From Pseudoruegeria sp039972875 (GTDB lineage: Bacteria > Pseudomonadota > Alphaproteobacteria > Rhodobacterales > Rhodobacteraceae), in NCBI GenBank assembly GCA_039972875.1, contig JBDWMA010000063.1:31626-95625 (forward strand): a stretch of DNA of 64,000 nucleotides, written 5' to 3'. Below the pieces are notes generated by a model. The model did not search any database. It saw only the letters and a program-made list of their open reading frames with translations, and was not told the origin of the DNA. Numbering within the stretch: position 1 is the first letter of the stretch; each line of letters opens with the position of its first letter. Positions 55,201 to 63,476 of the stretch are shown piece after piece. A program made the translations under genes and the position numbers.

Positions 55201-55222
55201 TGGTGGCGAGACGCGTGCTCAT
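52211..55222 (-). CDS. soxA: Sarcosine oxidase alpha subunit
   Basis: A 1003-residue subunit. The N-terminus (1-110) is ferredoxin-like. A Rossmann domain binds NAD+ and runs from DVLVVGGGIAGLQAAKAAGDSG (about residue 172). The C-terminal half (about 600-1003) is a GcvT-type tetrahydrofolate aminomethyltransferase, seen in TSGGADRIHQWMEEWL and GELSYEISVPA. The whole passes formaldehyde units from sarcosine to folate, giving 5,10-methylene-THF. It overlaps soxD by one base (TAATG). Confidence 0.96.
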   Translation of the reverse strand: MSTRLATKGRLINRDKRMEFSFNGKRLQGYAGDTLASALLANDQMLLGRSFKYHRPRGVVASGAEEPNALVGLGQGNRFEPNQRVTTTELFDGLTSTTQNHWPSLEFDVGEINSSVARFLPAGFYYKTFIAPRFAWKHVFEPIIRHSAGLGKAPKDKDADRYEHFYAFVDVLVVGGGIAGLQAAKAAGDSGAKVLLMEQTPHWGGRAVVDGAEIDGKSCEIWVNDTLQALEQMENVTIRTRMMGAGVYDHGYALGYERLTDHQPTDDMPRHRLWRIRAKQIITATGAIERPLSFAGNDVPGVMLASAVRDYVANYGVSVGDRTVIVTNNDDAYRTAILLKESGLDVPMIVDARPIVTSPLATKALQMGIRVETGKGIAKVTGHKRVEGVKLCLQAGEGSVLEEMKCDAVAMSGGWSPVVHLWSHCGGKLTWDDQFACFIPDPTRAPTGDEGTPFVATAGIASGAMTTGAVLLDADAAGKAAAKASGHSPRRFAAPSAMDEIVDPMAPVWMMPQGASYDLRMKMWLDFQNDVKVSDVQLAAREGYESVEHTKRYTTLGMATDQGKLSNINGLAVLADSLGADIPQVGTTTFRPPYTPISMGAIAGEARDEVFQPLRRTPMHEWHDENGAVWEPVGHWRRPYTYTQGNETVEEAVHREVLNTRKRVGLLDASTLGKLVVTGPDAGKFLDMLYTNMMSTLKVGRCRYGLMCNENGFLSDDGVVARIDEDTWLCHTTSGGADRIHQWMEEWLQTEWWDWNVYVANLTEQFAQIAVVGPDARNVLQAMGGMDVSKETLPFMAWADGQLGGFDTRVYRISFSGELSYEISVPASQGRAFWDALQEVGSAYGMQPYGTEALHIMRAEKGFIMIGDETDGTVIPQDLGLHWALSKKKEDYLGKRAQARSYMDNPDRWQLVGLETVDGSVLPDGCYAIGDGLNENGQSDMFGRVTSTYYSPTLGRGIAMGLVHNGPSRMGEVIRFGKPDKTFVEARIVDPVFYDEKGDKQNV

Positions 55223-55548
55223 TATGCGGACTCCTCAGTAAAGCCGGGGCGTTTCTTGGCGATTTTGGCGATCAAATCTTTGGGCGGCTCCAAGGTTTGC
55301 GCAGAATAAGTACCAAACACCTCAAGCGTCATGGTGCAGCGGGCGGCGTGGAACCATTTTCCACATCCGTTTGCATGGCGCCAACGCTCAAAATTTACAC
55401 CTTTGGGGTTTTGACGTGTGAACAGGTAGCCTTCGAAATCGGCATCCGAAGAGTCCGGCCCAAAGCGTTTCAAATGTGCCTCGCCACCGGCGACAAGTTC
55501 AGATTCTTCAGCGGCAACACCGCAATACGGGCAGGAAAGGATTAGCAT
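55222..55548 (-). CDS. soxD: Sarcosine oxidase delta subunit
   Basis: A 108-residue zinc-binding subunit. Ligand candidates are CPYCG at the N-terminus and the His/Cys of CGKWFHAARC. FEGYLFTRQNPKGVNFERWRH is diagnostic. The first codons overlap the end of the preceding membrane-protein gene by 7 bases. Confidence 0.95.
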   Translation of the reverse strand: MLILSCPYCGVAAEESELVAGGEAHLKRFGPDSSDADFEGYLFTRQNPKGVNFERWRHANGCGKWFHAARCTMTLEVFGTYSAQTLEPPKDLIAKIAKKRPGFTEESA

Positions 55549-56027
55549 TTAGTAATACCCCAAACTGTTGAAGTTACCGCAATCAAGGAAACAGACATAA
55601 GATTGGCAAACCAGGCCAAACGTCGTGTGGTAATTTTTAGATATTCTTTCAACGCAGCAGAAGGTTTTTTAATCTTCCCCTCTTCGGCTCCGGCGTCAAT
55701 TTGCACAAATGCTGCCTCAAGTACTCCGACATGCAGCCAGGAAATACTCCCTAAAAAAAACACCATGACATACCTAAATCCAATATATTCAGGAACAAGA
55801 GCGCCTACCGACCAAGACAGGGCTGTGAGTATCGAAAATGAAAGATAAAACGCTAACGGTGGCATTCCAAAAGCAGATCCAAGGAAACGCCTCACAATTG
55901 GATCATCAAAATATAACTCATAATTTTTCCCAAAAGGCAATTTTGCGGACCAAACACCTACAGGGGTTTTATAAAAATACATCTCTGCGTCTTTGACTTC
56001 GTTTGTGGTTTCAAGGAAGTCCTCCAT
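55542..56027 (-). CDS. Uncharacterised membrane protein embedded in sox operon
   Basis: A 161-residue protein I do not recognise. A soluble N-terminus (about 1-50) is followed by three or four hydrophobic segments (PPLAFYLSFSILTALSW, IGFRYVMVFFLGSISWL, and the C-terminal LAWFANLMSVSLIAVTSTVW). Its ATG overlaps the soxB stop (TGATG) and its end overlaps soxD by 7 bases, so it is translationally coupled on both sides. Sarcosine oxidase is cytosolic, so a membrane component here is unexpected. It may aid uptake, membrane docking or another step. Confidence 0.75.
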   Translation of the reverse strand: MEDFLETTNEVKDAEMYFYKTPVGVWSAKLPFGKNYELYFDDPIVRRFLGSAFGMPPLAFYLSFSILTALSWSVGALVPEYIGFRYVMVFFLGSISWLHVGVLEAAFVQIDAGAEEGKIKKPSAALKEYLKITTRRLAWFANLMSVSLIAVTSTVWGITKC

Positions 56028-57271
56028 CAATGTGCCACCCCAGCAGCCACGCTTTCATCGATAAAGCGTCCTTCACTAAAACGGTTTAGACCAAAGGCGT
56101 CGGTGAGCGGTGAATGCCCTTTAGCCACCAGTTCAGCCATGCCCCAACCAGATCCGGGAATAGCCTTGAACCCGCCCGTGCCCCAGCCACAGTTCACAAA
56201 GACACCTTCAACAGGGGTTTTGGAGAGGATCGGGGAGCGGTCGCCGGTAACATCCACAATACCGCCCCATTGGCGCAGCATTTTCAACCGTGAGATCATC
56301 GGGAAGGTTTCCACAAGGGCGCGTACGGTTTCCTCAATATGGTGGAAGGATCCGCGTTGGGTGTAGTTGTTGAACGCATCCGTGCCACCACCAATGACCA
56401 TTTCGCCCTTGTCAGACTGGCTCATATAGCCATGCACAGTGTTGGCCATAACGACCACATCCATACAGGGTTTGATTGGTTCAGACACCAGCGCTTGTAA
56501 GGCAACGCTTTCAACGGGCAGTCGGAAGCCCGCCATATTGGCCAGATCAGAGCAATGCCCTGCCACAACCATCGCCAGTTTGTCGCAATCAATCGCGCCT
56601 TTGGTCGTGTCGACGCCAATCACTTTGCCACTCTCGGAACGGACACCCGTCACTTCGCATTTCTGCAGGATGTCCATCCCCATATCGGAACAGGCGCGCG
56701 CATAGCCCCATGCCACTGCATCATGGCGGGCCGTGCCACCACGGGCTTGCCAAAGCGCCCCCAGCACTGGATAGCGCGGGCCCTCGATGTTCATAATCGG
56801 GCAGAGCTCTTTGACCTGTTGGGGGCCGATAAATTCTGTTGTGACACCTTGAAAGGCATTGGCTGCAGCGGTGCGTTTATATCCGCGCACCTCATGTTCG
56901 GTTTGCGCCAACATCATCACCCCCCGCGGGGAGAACATGACATTGTAATTCAAATCTTGCGACATGGTTTCATACAGACTGCGCGCTTTTTCATAGATCG
57001 CAGCAGATGGGTCTTGCAGGTAGTTAGACCGAATGATCGTTGTGTTCCGCCCGGTATTCCCGCCTCCAAGCCATCCCTTTTCGATGATGGCAACGTTTTT
57101 GATGCCAAAGTTCTTTCCAAGATAATAGGCCGTAGCAAGGCCGTGCCCACCCGCACCAACGACGATAACATCGTATTTCTTTTTGGGTTGCGCGGCAGCC
57201 CACGCACGGGACCAACCTTGATGGCCGTTAAGTGCCTGTCGGGCAATCGCAAAAGCAGAATAACGTTTCAT
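56027..57271 (-). CDS. soxB: Sarcosine oxidase beta subunit
   Basis: The 414-residue flavin subunit that oxidises sarcosine. The FAD dinucleotide fold is at VIVVGAGGHGLATAYYL (about residue 36). GGGNTGRNTTIIRSNYL and the C-terminal NCGWGTGGFKAIPGSG are diagnostic. The ATG at 57271 follows GGAGTGCCC. It is the first gene of the operon soxB-(membrane protein)-soxD-soxA-soxG. Confidence 0.96.
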   Translation of the reverse strand: MKRYSAFAIARQALNGHQGWSRAWAAAQPKKKYDVIVVGAGGHGLATAYYLGKNFGIKNVAIIEKGWLGGGNTGRNTTIIRSNYLQDPSAAIYEKARSLYETMSQDLNYNVMFSPRGVMMLAQTEHEVRGYKRTAAANAFQGVTTEFIGPQQVKELCPIMNIEGPRYPVLGALWQARGGTARHDAVAWGYARACSDMGMDILQKCEVTGVRSESGKVIGVDTTKGAIDCDKLAMVVAGHCSDLANMAGFRLPVESVALQALVSEPIKPCMDVVVMANTVHGYMSQSDKGEMVIGGGTDAFNNYTQRGSFHHIEETVRALVETFPMISRLKMLRQWGGIVDVTGDRSPILSKTPVEGVFVNCGWGTGGFKAIPGSGWGMAELVAKGHSPLTDAFGLNRFSEGRFIDESVAAGVAH

Positions 57272-57481
57272 GGGCACTCCGAATCCATACCGGCGACGTG
57301 ATCGCGTTTACGCTAAGTTTTGGTATATTGCAGCGGTTTGCAAGACCACTGTTGCGGCGAAACCGAGGCATTCTGCGACATCGACCTGCGGCAAATGTTC
57401 CGAGGCTGTGACGCTTTGTGTCTTTTGACGCTGGCGAAACCTATATACAGCAATAGACAAGAAATATGTTGGAGAAAATGC

Positions 57482-58702
57482 ATGGTCTTTTGGGGCGTCG
57501 CAGCGGTGCTAAGTTTAGGTGTGGTGGCACTTTTGGTTCGCGCCATGATGCGCGGGGCCGTTGACAGCGATGCAGAGCATCCGGATCTGGCGGTTTATCG
57601 TGATCAGCTGTCTTCTTTAGAGGCCGATGTCGCACGGGGTGTTCTTGCGCCCGAGGAGGCGGAACGTGGCCGCATTGAAATCCAACGCCGGCTGCTGGAT
57701 GCAGATCGTAAATTGAGTATTCAACCCGATAACACAACCGCCCCGCGGGGCTTAAGCCTTATCGTTGCCGGACTTGTCGGGGTTGGCATGTTAAGTGGTG
57801 CCTTTTGGATGTATAAACAAATGGGCGCTCCCGGCTATCCCGATATGCCATTGAAAGCGCGTATTTCAGCCGCTCAGAATGTGCGAGACAACCGACCGAC
57901 CCAAGCAGCGGCTGAAGCGTCTTTGAATTTGCCAACCCTGCAGATAGACCCCAGTCATATCGCCCTTGTGGATAAACTTCGCGCGGCGGTTGCGGATCGG
58001 CCAGATGATATCCAAGGTCACAGGTTGTTGGCGGTAAATGAAGGGGCTCTTGGGAATTACGCCGCTGCCCATGCCGCACAAACGCGCGTGATTGAATTGC
58101 TTGGTGATTCCGCAACATCAAATGAATACAGTGCCTTGGCCGACATGATGATCCTTGCCGCTGGGGGATATGTTTCGCCAGAAGCTGAGATTTCGCTAAC
58201 CGAAGCCCTGCGTCGTGATGCAAAAGATGGCAGCGCGCGATATTATTCCGGCCTCATGTTATTGCAAACAGGCCGTCCTGATATGGGCTTTGCGATGTGG
58301 CGTGATTTACTGGCCGAGAGCCAATCAACTGACCCCTGGGTGCAACCCATTATTGCACAGATCGGCGATGCTGCTGCCCAAGCAGGTGTGGATTACACCC
58401 CCCCGGCCTTTACAACCGCCCCGCCCGGCCCCAACGCCGAGGATATCTCCAATGCGTCTGAAATGGATGATGAAGACCGACAAGCTATGATCGAAGGAAT
58501 GGTGGCGAACTTATCAGACCGGTTGGCCACCGAGGGCGGATCCCCCGAAGAATGGGCCAGGTTGATCCGGGCACAAGGCGTTTTGGGTCAAACCGAACAA
58601 GCTGCTGCCGTTTGGCAAAATGCCCAAGAGGTTTTTGAGAGCACGCCTGAGGCGCTGGCATTAATAAAAGAAGCCGCAGAACAAGTCGGAGTTGCCCCAT
58701 GA
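57482..58702 (+). CDS. ccmI: Cytochrome c biogenesis protein CcmI
   Basis: A 406-residue membrane protein that holds apocytochrome c for heme ligation by CcmFH. It has two membrane segments (about 2-22 and about 95-115) flanking a cytoplasmic leucine-zipper-like region (YRDQLSSLEADVARGVL), then a periplasmic helical-repeat domain (about 130-406). The ATG at 57482 follows TGGAGAAAATG; a start at 57320 is unlikely. Its end overlaps ruvX by ATGA. No other ccm genes are nearby. Confidence 0.9.
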   Translation: MVFWGVAAVLSLGVVALLVRAMMRGAVDSDAEHPDLAVYRDQLSSLEADVARGVLAPEEAERGRIEIQRRLLDADRKLSIQPDNTTAPRGLSLIVAGLVGVGMLSGAFWMYKQMGAPGYPDMPLKARISAAQNVRDNRPTQAAAEASLNLPTLQIDPSHIALVDKLRAAVADRPDDIQGHRLLAVNEGALGNYAAAHAAQTRVIELLGDSATSNEYSALADMMILAAGGYVSPEAEISLTEALRRDAKDGSARYYSGLMLLQTGRPDMGFAMWRDLLAESQSTDPWVQPIIAQIGDAAAQAGVDYTPPAFTTAPPGPNAEDISNASEMDDEDRQAMIEGMVANLSDRLATEGGSPEEWARLIRAQGVLGQTEQAAAVWQNAQEVFESTPEALALIKEAAEQVGVAP

Positions 58703-59172
58703 TCTACGAAGACATCACCGAATTTGCGGACGCCCTGCCCCCAATGAAAGCAATTGCTGGGTTGGACTTTGGTGAAAAAACCATCGGGGTCGCCGTATCC
58801 GACAGCTTTCTCGCCGTTGCCAGCCCACTGGACACCATTCGCCGTAAGAAATTCACTGTGGATGCGGAAGCACTTCTTGAGATCGTCAAACATCGCAGCA
58901 TTGTGGGTTTGGTTTTGGGTTTGCCGCGCAACATGGATGGTTCTGAGGGCGCCAGATGTCAGAAAACACGAGCATTTGCCCGAAATCTGGGGCGTTTAAC
59001 AGATTTACCGATCACGTATTGGGATGAACGTTTGTCCACGGTTGCGGCGGAACGGTCGTTGCTAGAGGCGGATACCTCACGAAAACGTCGTGCAGAGGTC
59101 ATTGATCATATCGCCGCCGGGTATATCTTACAGGGTGCGCTGGACCGTCTGTCTCATTTAAAACGAGGGTAA
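58699..59172 (+). CDS. ruvX: Putative pre-16S rRNA nuclease / Holliday junction resolvase YqgF (RuvX)
   Basis: A 157-residue RNase H-like nuclease. YqgF processes the 5' end of 16S rRNA; the resolvase activity is disputed. Signatures: AGLDFGEKTIGVAVSD (metal Asp), LVLGLPRNMDGSEG, and YWDERLSTVAAE, with the C-terminal DHIAAGYIL. It overlaps ccmI by ATGA. Confidence 0.92.
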   Translation: MIYEDITEFADALPPMKAIAGLDFGEKTIGVAVSDSFLAVASPLDTIRRKKFTVDAEALLEIVKHRSIVGLVLGLPRNMDGSEGARCQKTRAFARNLGRLTDLPITYWDERLSTVAAERSLLEADTSRKRRAEVIDHIAAGYILQGALDRLSHLKRG

Positions 59173-59176
59173 TCAC

Positions 59177-59407
59177 ATGAAAGATAAAATCTGGGAACGG
59201 GATGAAATCCAAAGCCCCTGCATCCAGATCTGCGTGATCCACCCGAAAGAACGCATCTGCACTGGATGCCTTCGAAGCATTGACGAAATCAGCCAATGGT
59301 CCTTAATCAGCACCCAAGCGCGGGCTGAAATCATGGCGGAGTTGCCAAACCGCGCAGCTCGGCTAAAGAAACGACGCGGTGGTCGCGCGGAGCGTCTAAA
59401 ACAATAA
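59177..59407 (+). CDS. DUF1289 small protein
   Basis: A 76-residue protein of the DUF1289 family, with SPCIQICVIHPKERICTGCLRSIDEISQW. The four cysteines (C-x3-C ... C-x2-C) could bind iron or zinc. It lies 4 bases after ruvX. No function is known. Confidence 0.85.
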   Translation: MKDKIWERDEIQSPCIQICVIHPKERICTGCLRSIDEISQWSLISTQARAEIMAELPNRAARLKKRRGGRAERLKQ

Positions 59408-59458
59408 CCCCCTATTTTCAGTTTTTTGGCACCCAATCTATTGAGTATATGGCGACGA

Positions 59459-59487
59459 CGAACCGCATCATATTTTCGTGCGGTTCG
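59459..59487. terminator. Hairpin between convergent DUF1289 and DM13 genes
   Basis: CGAACCGCA and TGCGGTTCG form a 9-bp stem around an 11-base loop. No U-tract follows, so it is at best a weak terminator. Confidence 0.4.
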
Positions 59488-59502
59488 CAGTCAAAGAACA
59501 GG

Positions 59503-59901
59503 TTACTTTATGGCTGCAACTCCCAGTGGGACGCCAACGTCTTTGCACCAGATATAGAGTTCATTGAAGTCATCAACATTGATGCTGGACGGAACAACAT
59601 ACACCTGTACTCCGTTGAGGTCTTGCAAATCGCCAAGATCACTTGCTTCGATATACGTACCATCGACGCCAAATCCCACGTGCGGATCTGGGCCGCCATC
59701 AAGGCTGAAATCAGAATCAAGAATTACAACCGCGCCGCCATCGGCTGTTTTTACGACTTTAACGCCGCCGGATGTTACGTGGTTGCTTGCTCCGGAAAAT
59801 GATCCATGAACAGGCGCTTTGTCGGCCAATGCTGTCATTGGCGCAAAAGCAATCATTGTGGTGGCGGCAATGCTGAGTGTCTTTATCATAGTGTTTTTCA
59901 T
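59503..59901 (-). CDS. DM13-domain secreted protein
   Basis: A 132-residue exported protein. The signal peptide is MKNTMIKTLSIAATTMIAFAPMTALA. The mature part resembles the DM13 domain, proposed for redox or electron-transfer roles: HGSFSGASNHVTSGGVKVV, ILDSDFSLDGGPDPHVGF, YVVPSSINVDDFNELYIWCKDVGVPLG. A single Cys is near the end. The ATG at 59901 follows TAGGAAACCCA. It is divergent from a TetR regulator. Confidence 0.8.
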   Translation of the reverse strand: MKNTMIKTLSIAATTMIAFAPMTALADKAPVHGSFSGASNHVTSGGVKVVKTADGGAVVILDSDFSLDGGPDPHVGFGVDGTYIEASDLGDLQDLNGVQVYVVPSSINVDDFNELYIWCKDVGVPLGVAAIK

Positions 59902-59970
59902 TGGGTTTCCTATCTGGAACATTGATCTGCAGAAACGCTGTTTAGCTGTTCCTTGCGATGTCTCTAGCAT

Positions 59971-59990
59971 TAGGAACCGATTAGTTCCAA
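59971..59990. promoter_or_regulatory. Palindromic operator candidate for the TetR regulator
   Basis: GGAAC and GTTCC (59973-59977, 59984-59988) flank CGATTA in the TetR/DM13 spacer. A related half-site (ACCGGTTCC) lies at 60016-60024, next to the TetR start. The placement suits repression of both divergent genes. Confidence 0.5.
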
Positions 59991-60038
59991 ACACCATTCC
60001 GTGATTTTGTACTGACCGGTTCCCAATGGAGACCAATC

Positions 60039-60635
60039 GTGTTATTCACAGGCATGGCCAGACCACGTGAATTTGATACCGATACAGTAATCGCCAAAGC
60101 GATGGATGTGTTTTGGGAACATGGCTACGCCGATGCGACGTTGCCAATCCTTTTGAGTGGAATGAACCTAACGCGCGGTAGCCTCTATAAGGCGTTCACT
60201 GATAAAAAGACGCTGTTTTTAGAAGTGTTAAACACTTATGACGGACAAGCCGTCGATGGCGCTGTGACGCTATTGACCACCCCGGGACAATCGGGATGGT
60301 TGCGAATATTTGAGGTATTTGGATCAATTGTGTCTGCCGTCGAATCTGGAGATCAACGCGGGTGTTTATTGTGTTCTGCGATCGCGGGCCCTGCGGCCTA
60401 TGATCTGGACATCGCCGCGTCAACGACAGCTTCATTGAACAAAATTCGGGCCGCTTTCAAAGAAGCGCTGAGCGGTTCTGTAAAGGCAGATGATATCGAC
60501 GCATTCGCTGAATTGCTGGTGACACAATACGTCGGAATGCAAATTCTGGCGCGAACCAACGAATCCAATAAAACGCTGCAACAAAATATCAAAACGCTAA
60601 GGCTGATTGCCAAGACTATGGAATGCCAGCCTTAA
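60039..60635 (+). CDS. TetR/AcrR-family transcriptional regulator
   Basis: A 198-residue regulator. The N-terminal helix-turn-helix reads ADATLPILLSGMNLTRGSLYKAF (about residues 30-52). The C-terminus has the ligand-binding helical bundle, with RGCLLCSAIAG typical of a TetR subgroup. The GTG at 60039 follows GGAGACCAATC; an ATG at 60054 (MARPREF) is an alternative. It probably represses the divergent DM13 gene and itself. Confidence 0.88.
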   Translation: MLFTGMARPREFDTDTVIAKAMDVFWEHGYADATLPILLSGMNLTRGSLYKAFTDKKTLFLEVLNTYDGQAVDGAVTLLTTPGQSGWLRIFEVFGSIVSAVESGDQRGCLLCSAIAGPAAYDLDIAASTTASLNKIRAAFKEALSGSVKADDIDAFAELLVTQYVGMQILARTNESNKTLQQNIKTLRLIAKTMECQP

Positions 60636-60686
60636 TCCACCACCCGAATTTCATAGGCAGCAGGATTAGGCAACGCAGTGTGTTAG

Positions 60687-61412
60687 CTAATCGTTCAACC
60701 AGACCTTAGCAGCATCAAATTGGGCAGCGTCAAAGTATTCCACCTCCGCGCGCAAGAAATGTGATGCAATCTTTTCCGCCATTTTCTGCCATCGTTTTGT
60801 GCCAACCAGCGCAACTTTGCTCGGGATTTTGTAATGATCCCGCACGAGGCCAAAATGCCCTGCCATCGCACCAATGCCCATCCAACCATCAAACTGTCGC
60901 ATATCCAGCAATAGCTTAACCGCCTCTTTTCCCTCCATCAGCACATCAAGATCCTCATTCGCCGTCCCATAGGCGGCACGTTCAAGCTCCCCCAACAATT
61001 CTATATGCAATACGTTATGTCCCAAGTCCTGCATATGGATCGCCCCAAGGGATTCACCGAGCCACAACCGTGCGTCTTGCTCTTGGTTCAGATCAAACGA
61101 CTTAGTCGGACAAGGAAACATAAAACCGATGCCCCGCAACATCGCGTGTATCCAACCCACATCACTGACCAACGCGATACGTTCAAATCCGTTCCAATGC
61201 TTCAGCCCCAATTTTGCATCATCAATTGCGGCTTCTGCAGTGTATCCCTCAAATCCTGGGCCAATCTGCATCAGTAAGCGAACGGTATCATAATCAATCA
61301 AGGCGGCCTCAAGCGCGGGCAAAAGGACTTTTTCGTAATCATCACCAGTGATCTGTCCCGTCGCTTTGATATGCAACACACCACCAACAGTGTCATTGAG
61401 AAGTTCAATCAT
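60687..61412 (-). CDS. Duplicated SpoIIAA-like (STAS-related) protein
   Basis: A 241-residue protein with two SpoIIAA-like domains in tandem. Each begins with an ITGDDYEKVLLP-type or LERAAYGTANEDLD-type helix after a VLHIK/VLHIE strand, and each ends with a KVALVGTKRW / RIALVSDVGW strand-turn. Single-domain homologues are about 120 residues. The fold occurs in stress-related and regulatory proteins; the function here is not known. Confidence 0.7.
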   Translation of the reverse strand: MIELLNDTVGGVLHIKATGQITGDDYEKVLLPALEAALIDYDTVRLLMQIGPGFEGYTAEAAIDDAKLGLKHWNGFERIALVSDVGWIHAMLRGIGFMFPCPTKSFDLNQEQDARLWLGESLGAIHMQDLGHNVLHIELLGELERAAYGTANEDLDVLMEGKEAVKLLLDMRQFDGWMGIGAMAGHFGLVRDHYKIPSKVALVGTKRWQKMAEKIASHFLRAEVEYFDAAQFDAAKVWLND

Positions 61413-61520
61413 TTTTCAACTCCAATCGTTCAAAATCAGTATCAAAATAAGACGAAACCTTCGTCCATCGCCTTGAGCCACGTCAAGCGATTTGAGATAT
61501 TCCTTATCCTGTCAAAACCA

Positions 61521-62345
61521 TCAAAAACCGATGGCTTTACGCAGCATATTCAACGCCACCACCGTTAGAAATACCGCAAACACCCGTTTAAGAGGCTTTG
61601 GATCCATCGCGTGGGCCAGTTTAACACCATAGGGCGTCGTGATCAGCGTCATCGCAATTATGATTGCAAACGTGGGTAAATTCACTGCGCCCACGGTAAG
61701 AGGCGGCGCATTTTCCGATGCAATATCAACGAACAAAAATCCAATGACCGACGGCACGGCGATGATGACCCCAAATCCGGCTGCCGTCGCCACGGCCCGG
61801 TGGATGGCCATATTATAAAGGCTCATTACTGGCACCCCGAAAGAGCCCCCGCCTATTCCCATCAGGACCGACATAAATCCCAGTAACGGCGACAACAGCG
61901 TTCGATGTACACCCGTTGGCATGGCCTCTCCGAGCCGCCAATCTGATTTTCCGAACCCCATATAGAGCCCAACAATCATTCCTAATATTCCAAAGATCCC
62001 CTGCAGCACCACGGAACGCAGCTCAGACACAAGCAACATTCCCAATATCGCACCGACAACGATTCCCGGTGCCCATGTTTTTAGAACGCTCCAGTCCACG
62101 GCCCCTTTTTTGTTGTGGCTGTGTACAGATCGCAAAGAGGTCACGATGATCGTTGCCAAAGAGGTCGCCAGACAGACCTGCATCAGTTGATCGCTTTCAT
62201 ATCCCAAATTGCTAAAGGCATAAAAAAAGGCTGGTACCAAAACGATGCCGCCCCCAACACCCAACAAACCAGCCAAAACACCGCCAAACGCCCCGATGGC
62301 GAGCAACAGACAAAGCAATGGAAACAGGGAAACAATATCGGGCAT
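61521..62345 (-). CDS. TauE/SafE (TSUP) family permease
   Basis: A 274-residue inner-membrane permease with about eight hydrophobic segments in two related halves: GVLAGLLGVGGGIVLVPAFF near the N-terminus and LMGIGGGSFGVPVMSLYNM in the second half. The family exports or imports sulfite, sulfoacetate or other organosulfonates; the substrate is unknown. It stands alone, 87 bases after dusA. Confidence 0.9.
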   Translation of the reverse strand: MPDIVSLFPLLCLLLAIGAFGGVLAGLLGVGGGIVLVPAFFYAFSNLGYESDQLMQVCLATSLATIIVTSLRSVHSHNKKGAVDWSVLKTWAPGIVVGAILGMLLVSELRSVVLQGIFGILGMIVGLYMGFGKSDWRLGEAMPTGVHRTLLSPLLGFMSVLMGIGGGSFGVPVMSLYNMAIHRAVATAAGFGVIIAVPSVIGFLFVDIASENAPPLTVGAVNLPTFAIIIAMTLITTPYGVKLAHAMDPKPLKRVFAVFLTVVALNMLRKAIGF

Positions 62346-62432
62346 GGGCGGTCTCAGCGAAAGGAATATCTGGGCGCAGTCAATAGATCACCACGCCCTT
62401 CCGCAAGTCCCGAAACGTCAAAGATCCAGAGG

Positions 62433-63476
62433 TCAGGCCGCCTTTGCTTGTACCGCCTCAAGCGCTTGCAAGATCAAATCACGTCCGGCGCCGGGGCGAT
62501 GCGCCCCCTCAGAGAGAATCCGGCGCCATTGCCGCGCCCCGGGCCGCCCTGAAAATAGGCCCAACATATGACGACTGATGCTGTTTAAACGACCTCCGTC
62601 AGAGATATGAGCCTCAATATACGGCAGCATATCACGGACGACCTGCTCAGCGGTCCGTCCTCCCGCGACGCCATAGATCCGCGCATCCGCCTCCAACAGT
62701 ATTTCGCTCGGCGTATGATAAGCCGCACGCCCAATCATAACACCATCCAATCCTTGAGCCAAAAAAGACTCGGCCTGTTCCAACGATGTAATCCCGCCGT
62801 TTACCGAAATATGAAGCTCAGGGAATTTCTGTTTCATCTGTAAAACAAGTGCATAATCCAATGGAGGAATATCACGATTTTCCTTGGGGCTGAGACCCTG
62901 CAACCAAGCCTTACGCGCATGAATTTGCACCCGCTTAACCCCGGCATCCGAAATTTGCGTTAAAAAATCGGGCAAGACCTGTTCAGGCACCTGTTCATCT
63001 ACCCCAATGCGGCATTTGACGGTGACTTCAACTGAAGAGGCCGCAATCATTGCGGAAACACATTGCGCCACAAGAGACGGGTTTTCCATTAGAACCGCAC
63101 CAAAAAAGCCTGATTGAACCCGGTCGGAAGGACATCCAACATTAAGGTTCACCTCATCATATCCTTCATCGCAACACATCCGTGTGGCATCCGCCAATTC
63201 TACCGGATCAGAGCCACCCAATTGAACCGCCACCGGATGCTCGTTGTTATTGAAGGCCAGTAAATGTCGCGCGCCACCACGCACCAATGCCGGCGCCGTC
63301 ACCATTTCGGTGTAAAGCAACGTTTGACGGCTCATCAGACGATGCATGTACCGGCAATGTCGATCCGTCCAGTCCATCATGGGTGCAACAGAGAGTCGAG
63401 AAGCCGTTAAAATACTGGATTCACCCATCTTTGGTGGGGAAAGTACATTTTTTTCATGTTGCGTGCTGTCCGGCAT
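62433..63476 (-). CDS. dusA: tRNA-dihydrouridine(20/20a) synthase DusA
   Basis: Reduces uridine 20/20a in tRNA using FMN and NADPH. The 347-residue enzyme contains SVAPMMDWTDRHCRYMHR, the catalytic cysteine in NLNVGCPSDRVQSGFFGA, and HARKAWLQGLSPKENR, diagnostic of DusA. The start is uncertain: ATG at 63476 is chosen, GTG at 63485 is possible, and ATG at 63428 would give a shorter N-terminus. Confidence 0.94.
   Translation of the reverse strand: MPDSTQHEKNVLSPPKMGESSILTASRLSVAPMMDWTDRHCRYMHRLMSRQTLLYTEMVTAPALVRGGARHLLAFNNNEHPVAVQLGGSDPVELADATRMCCDEGYDEVNLNVGCPSDRVQSGFFGAVLMENPSLVAQCVSAMIAASSVEVTVKCRIGVDEQVPEQVLPDFLTQISDAGVKRVQIHARKAWLQGLSPKENRDIPPLDYALVLQMKQKFPELHISVNGGITSLEQAESFLAQGLDGVMIGRAAYHTPSEILLEADARIYGVAGGRTAEQVVRDMLPYIEAHISDGGRLNSISRHMLGLFSGRPGARQWRRILSEGAHRPGAGRDLILQALEAVQAKAA

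Noticed and set aside
55222..57271. Possible frameshift or misassembly in the sox operon because of the extra gene
   Set aside because: All neighbouring subunits are full length and joined by normal start/stop overlaps, so the extra gene is a true insertion, not an error.
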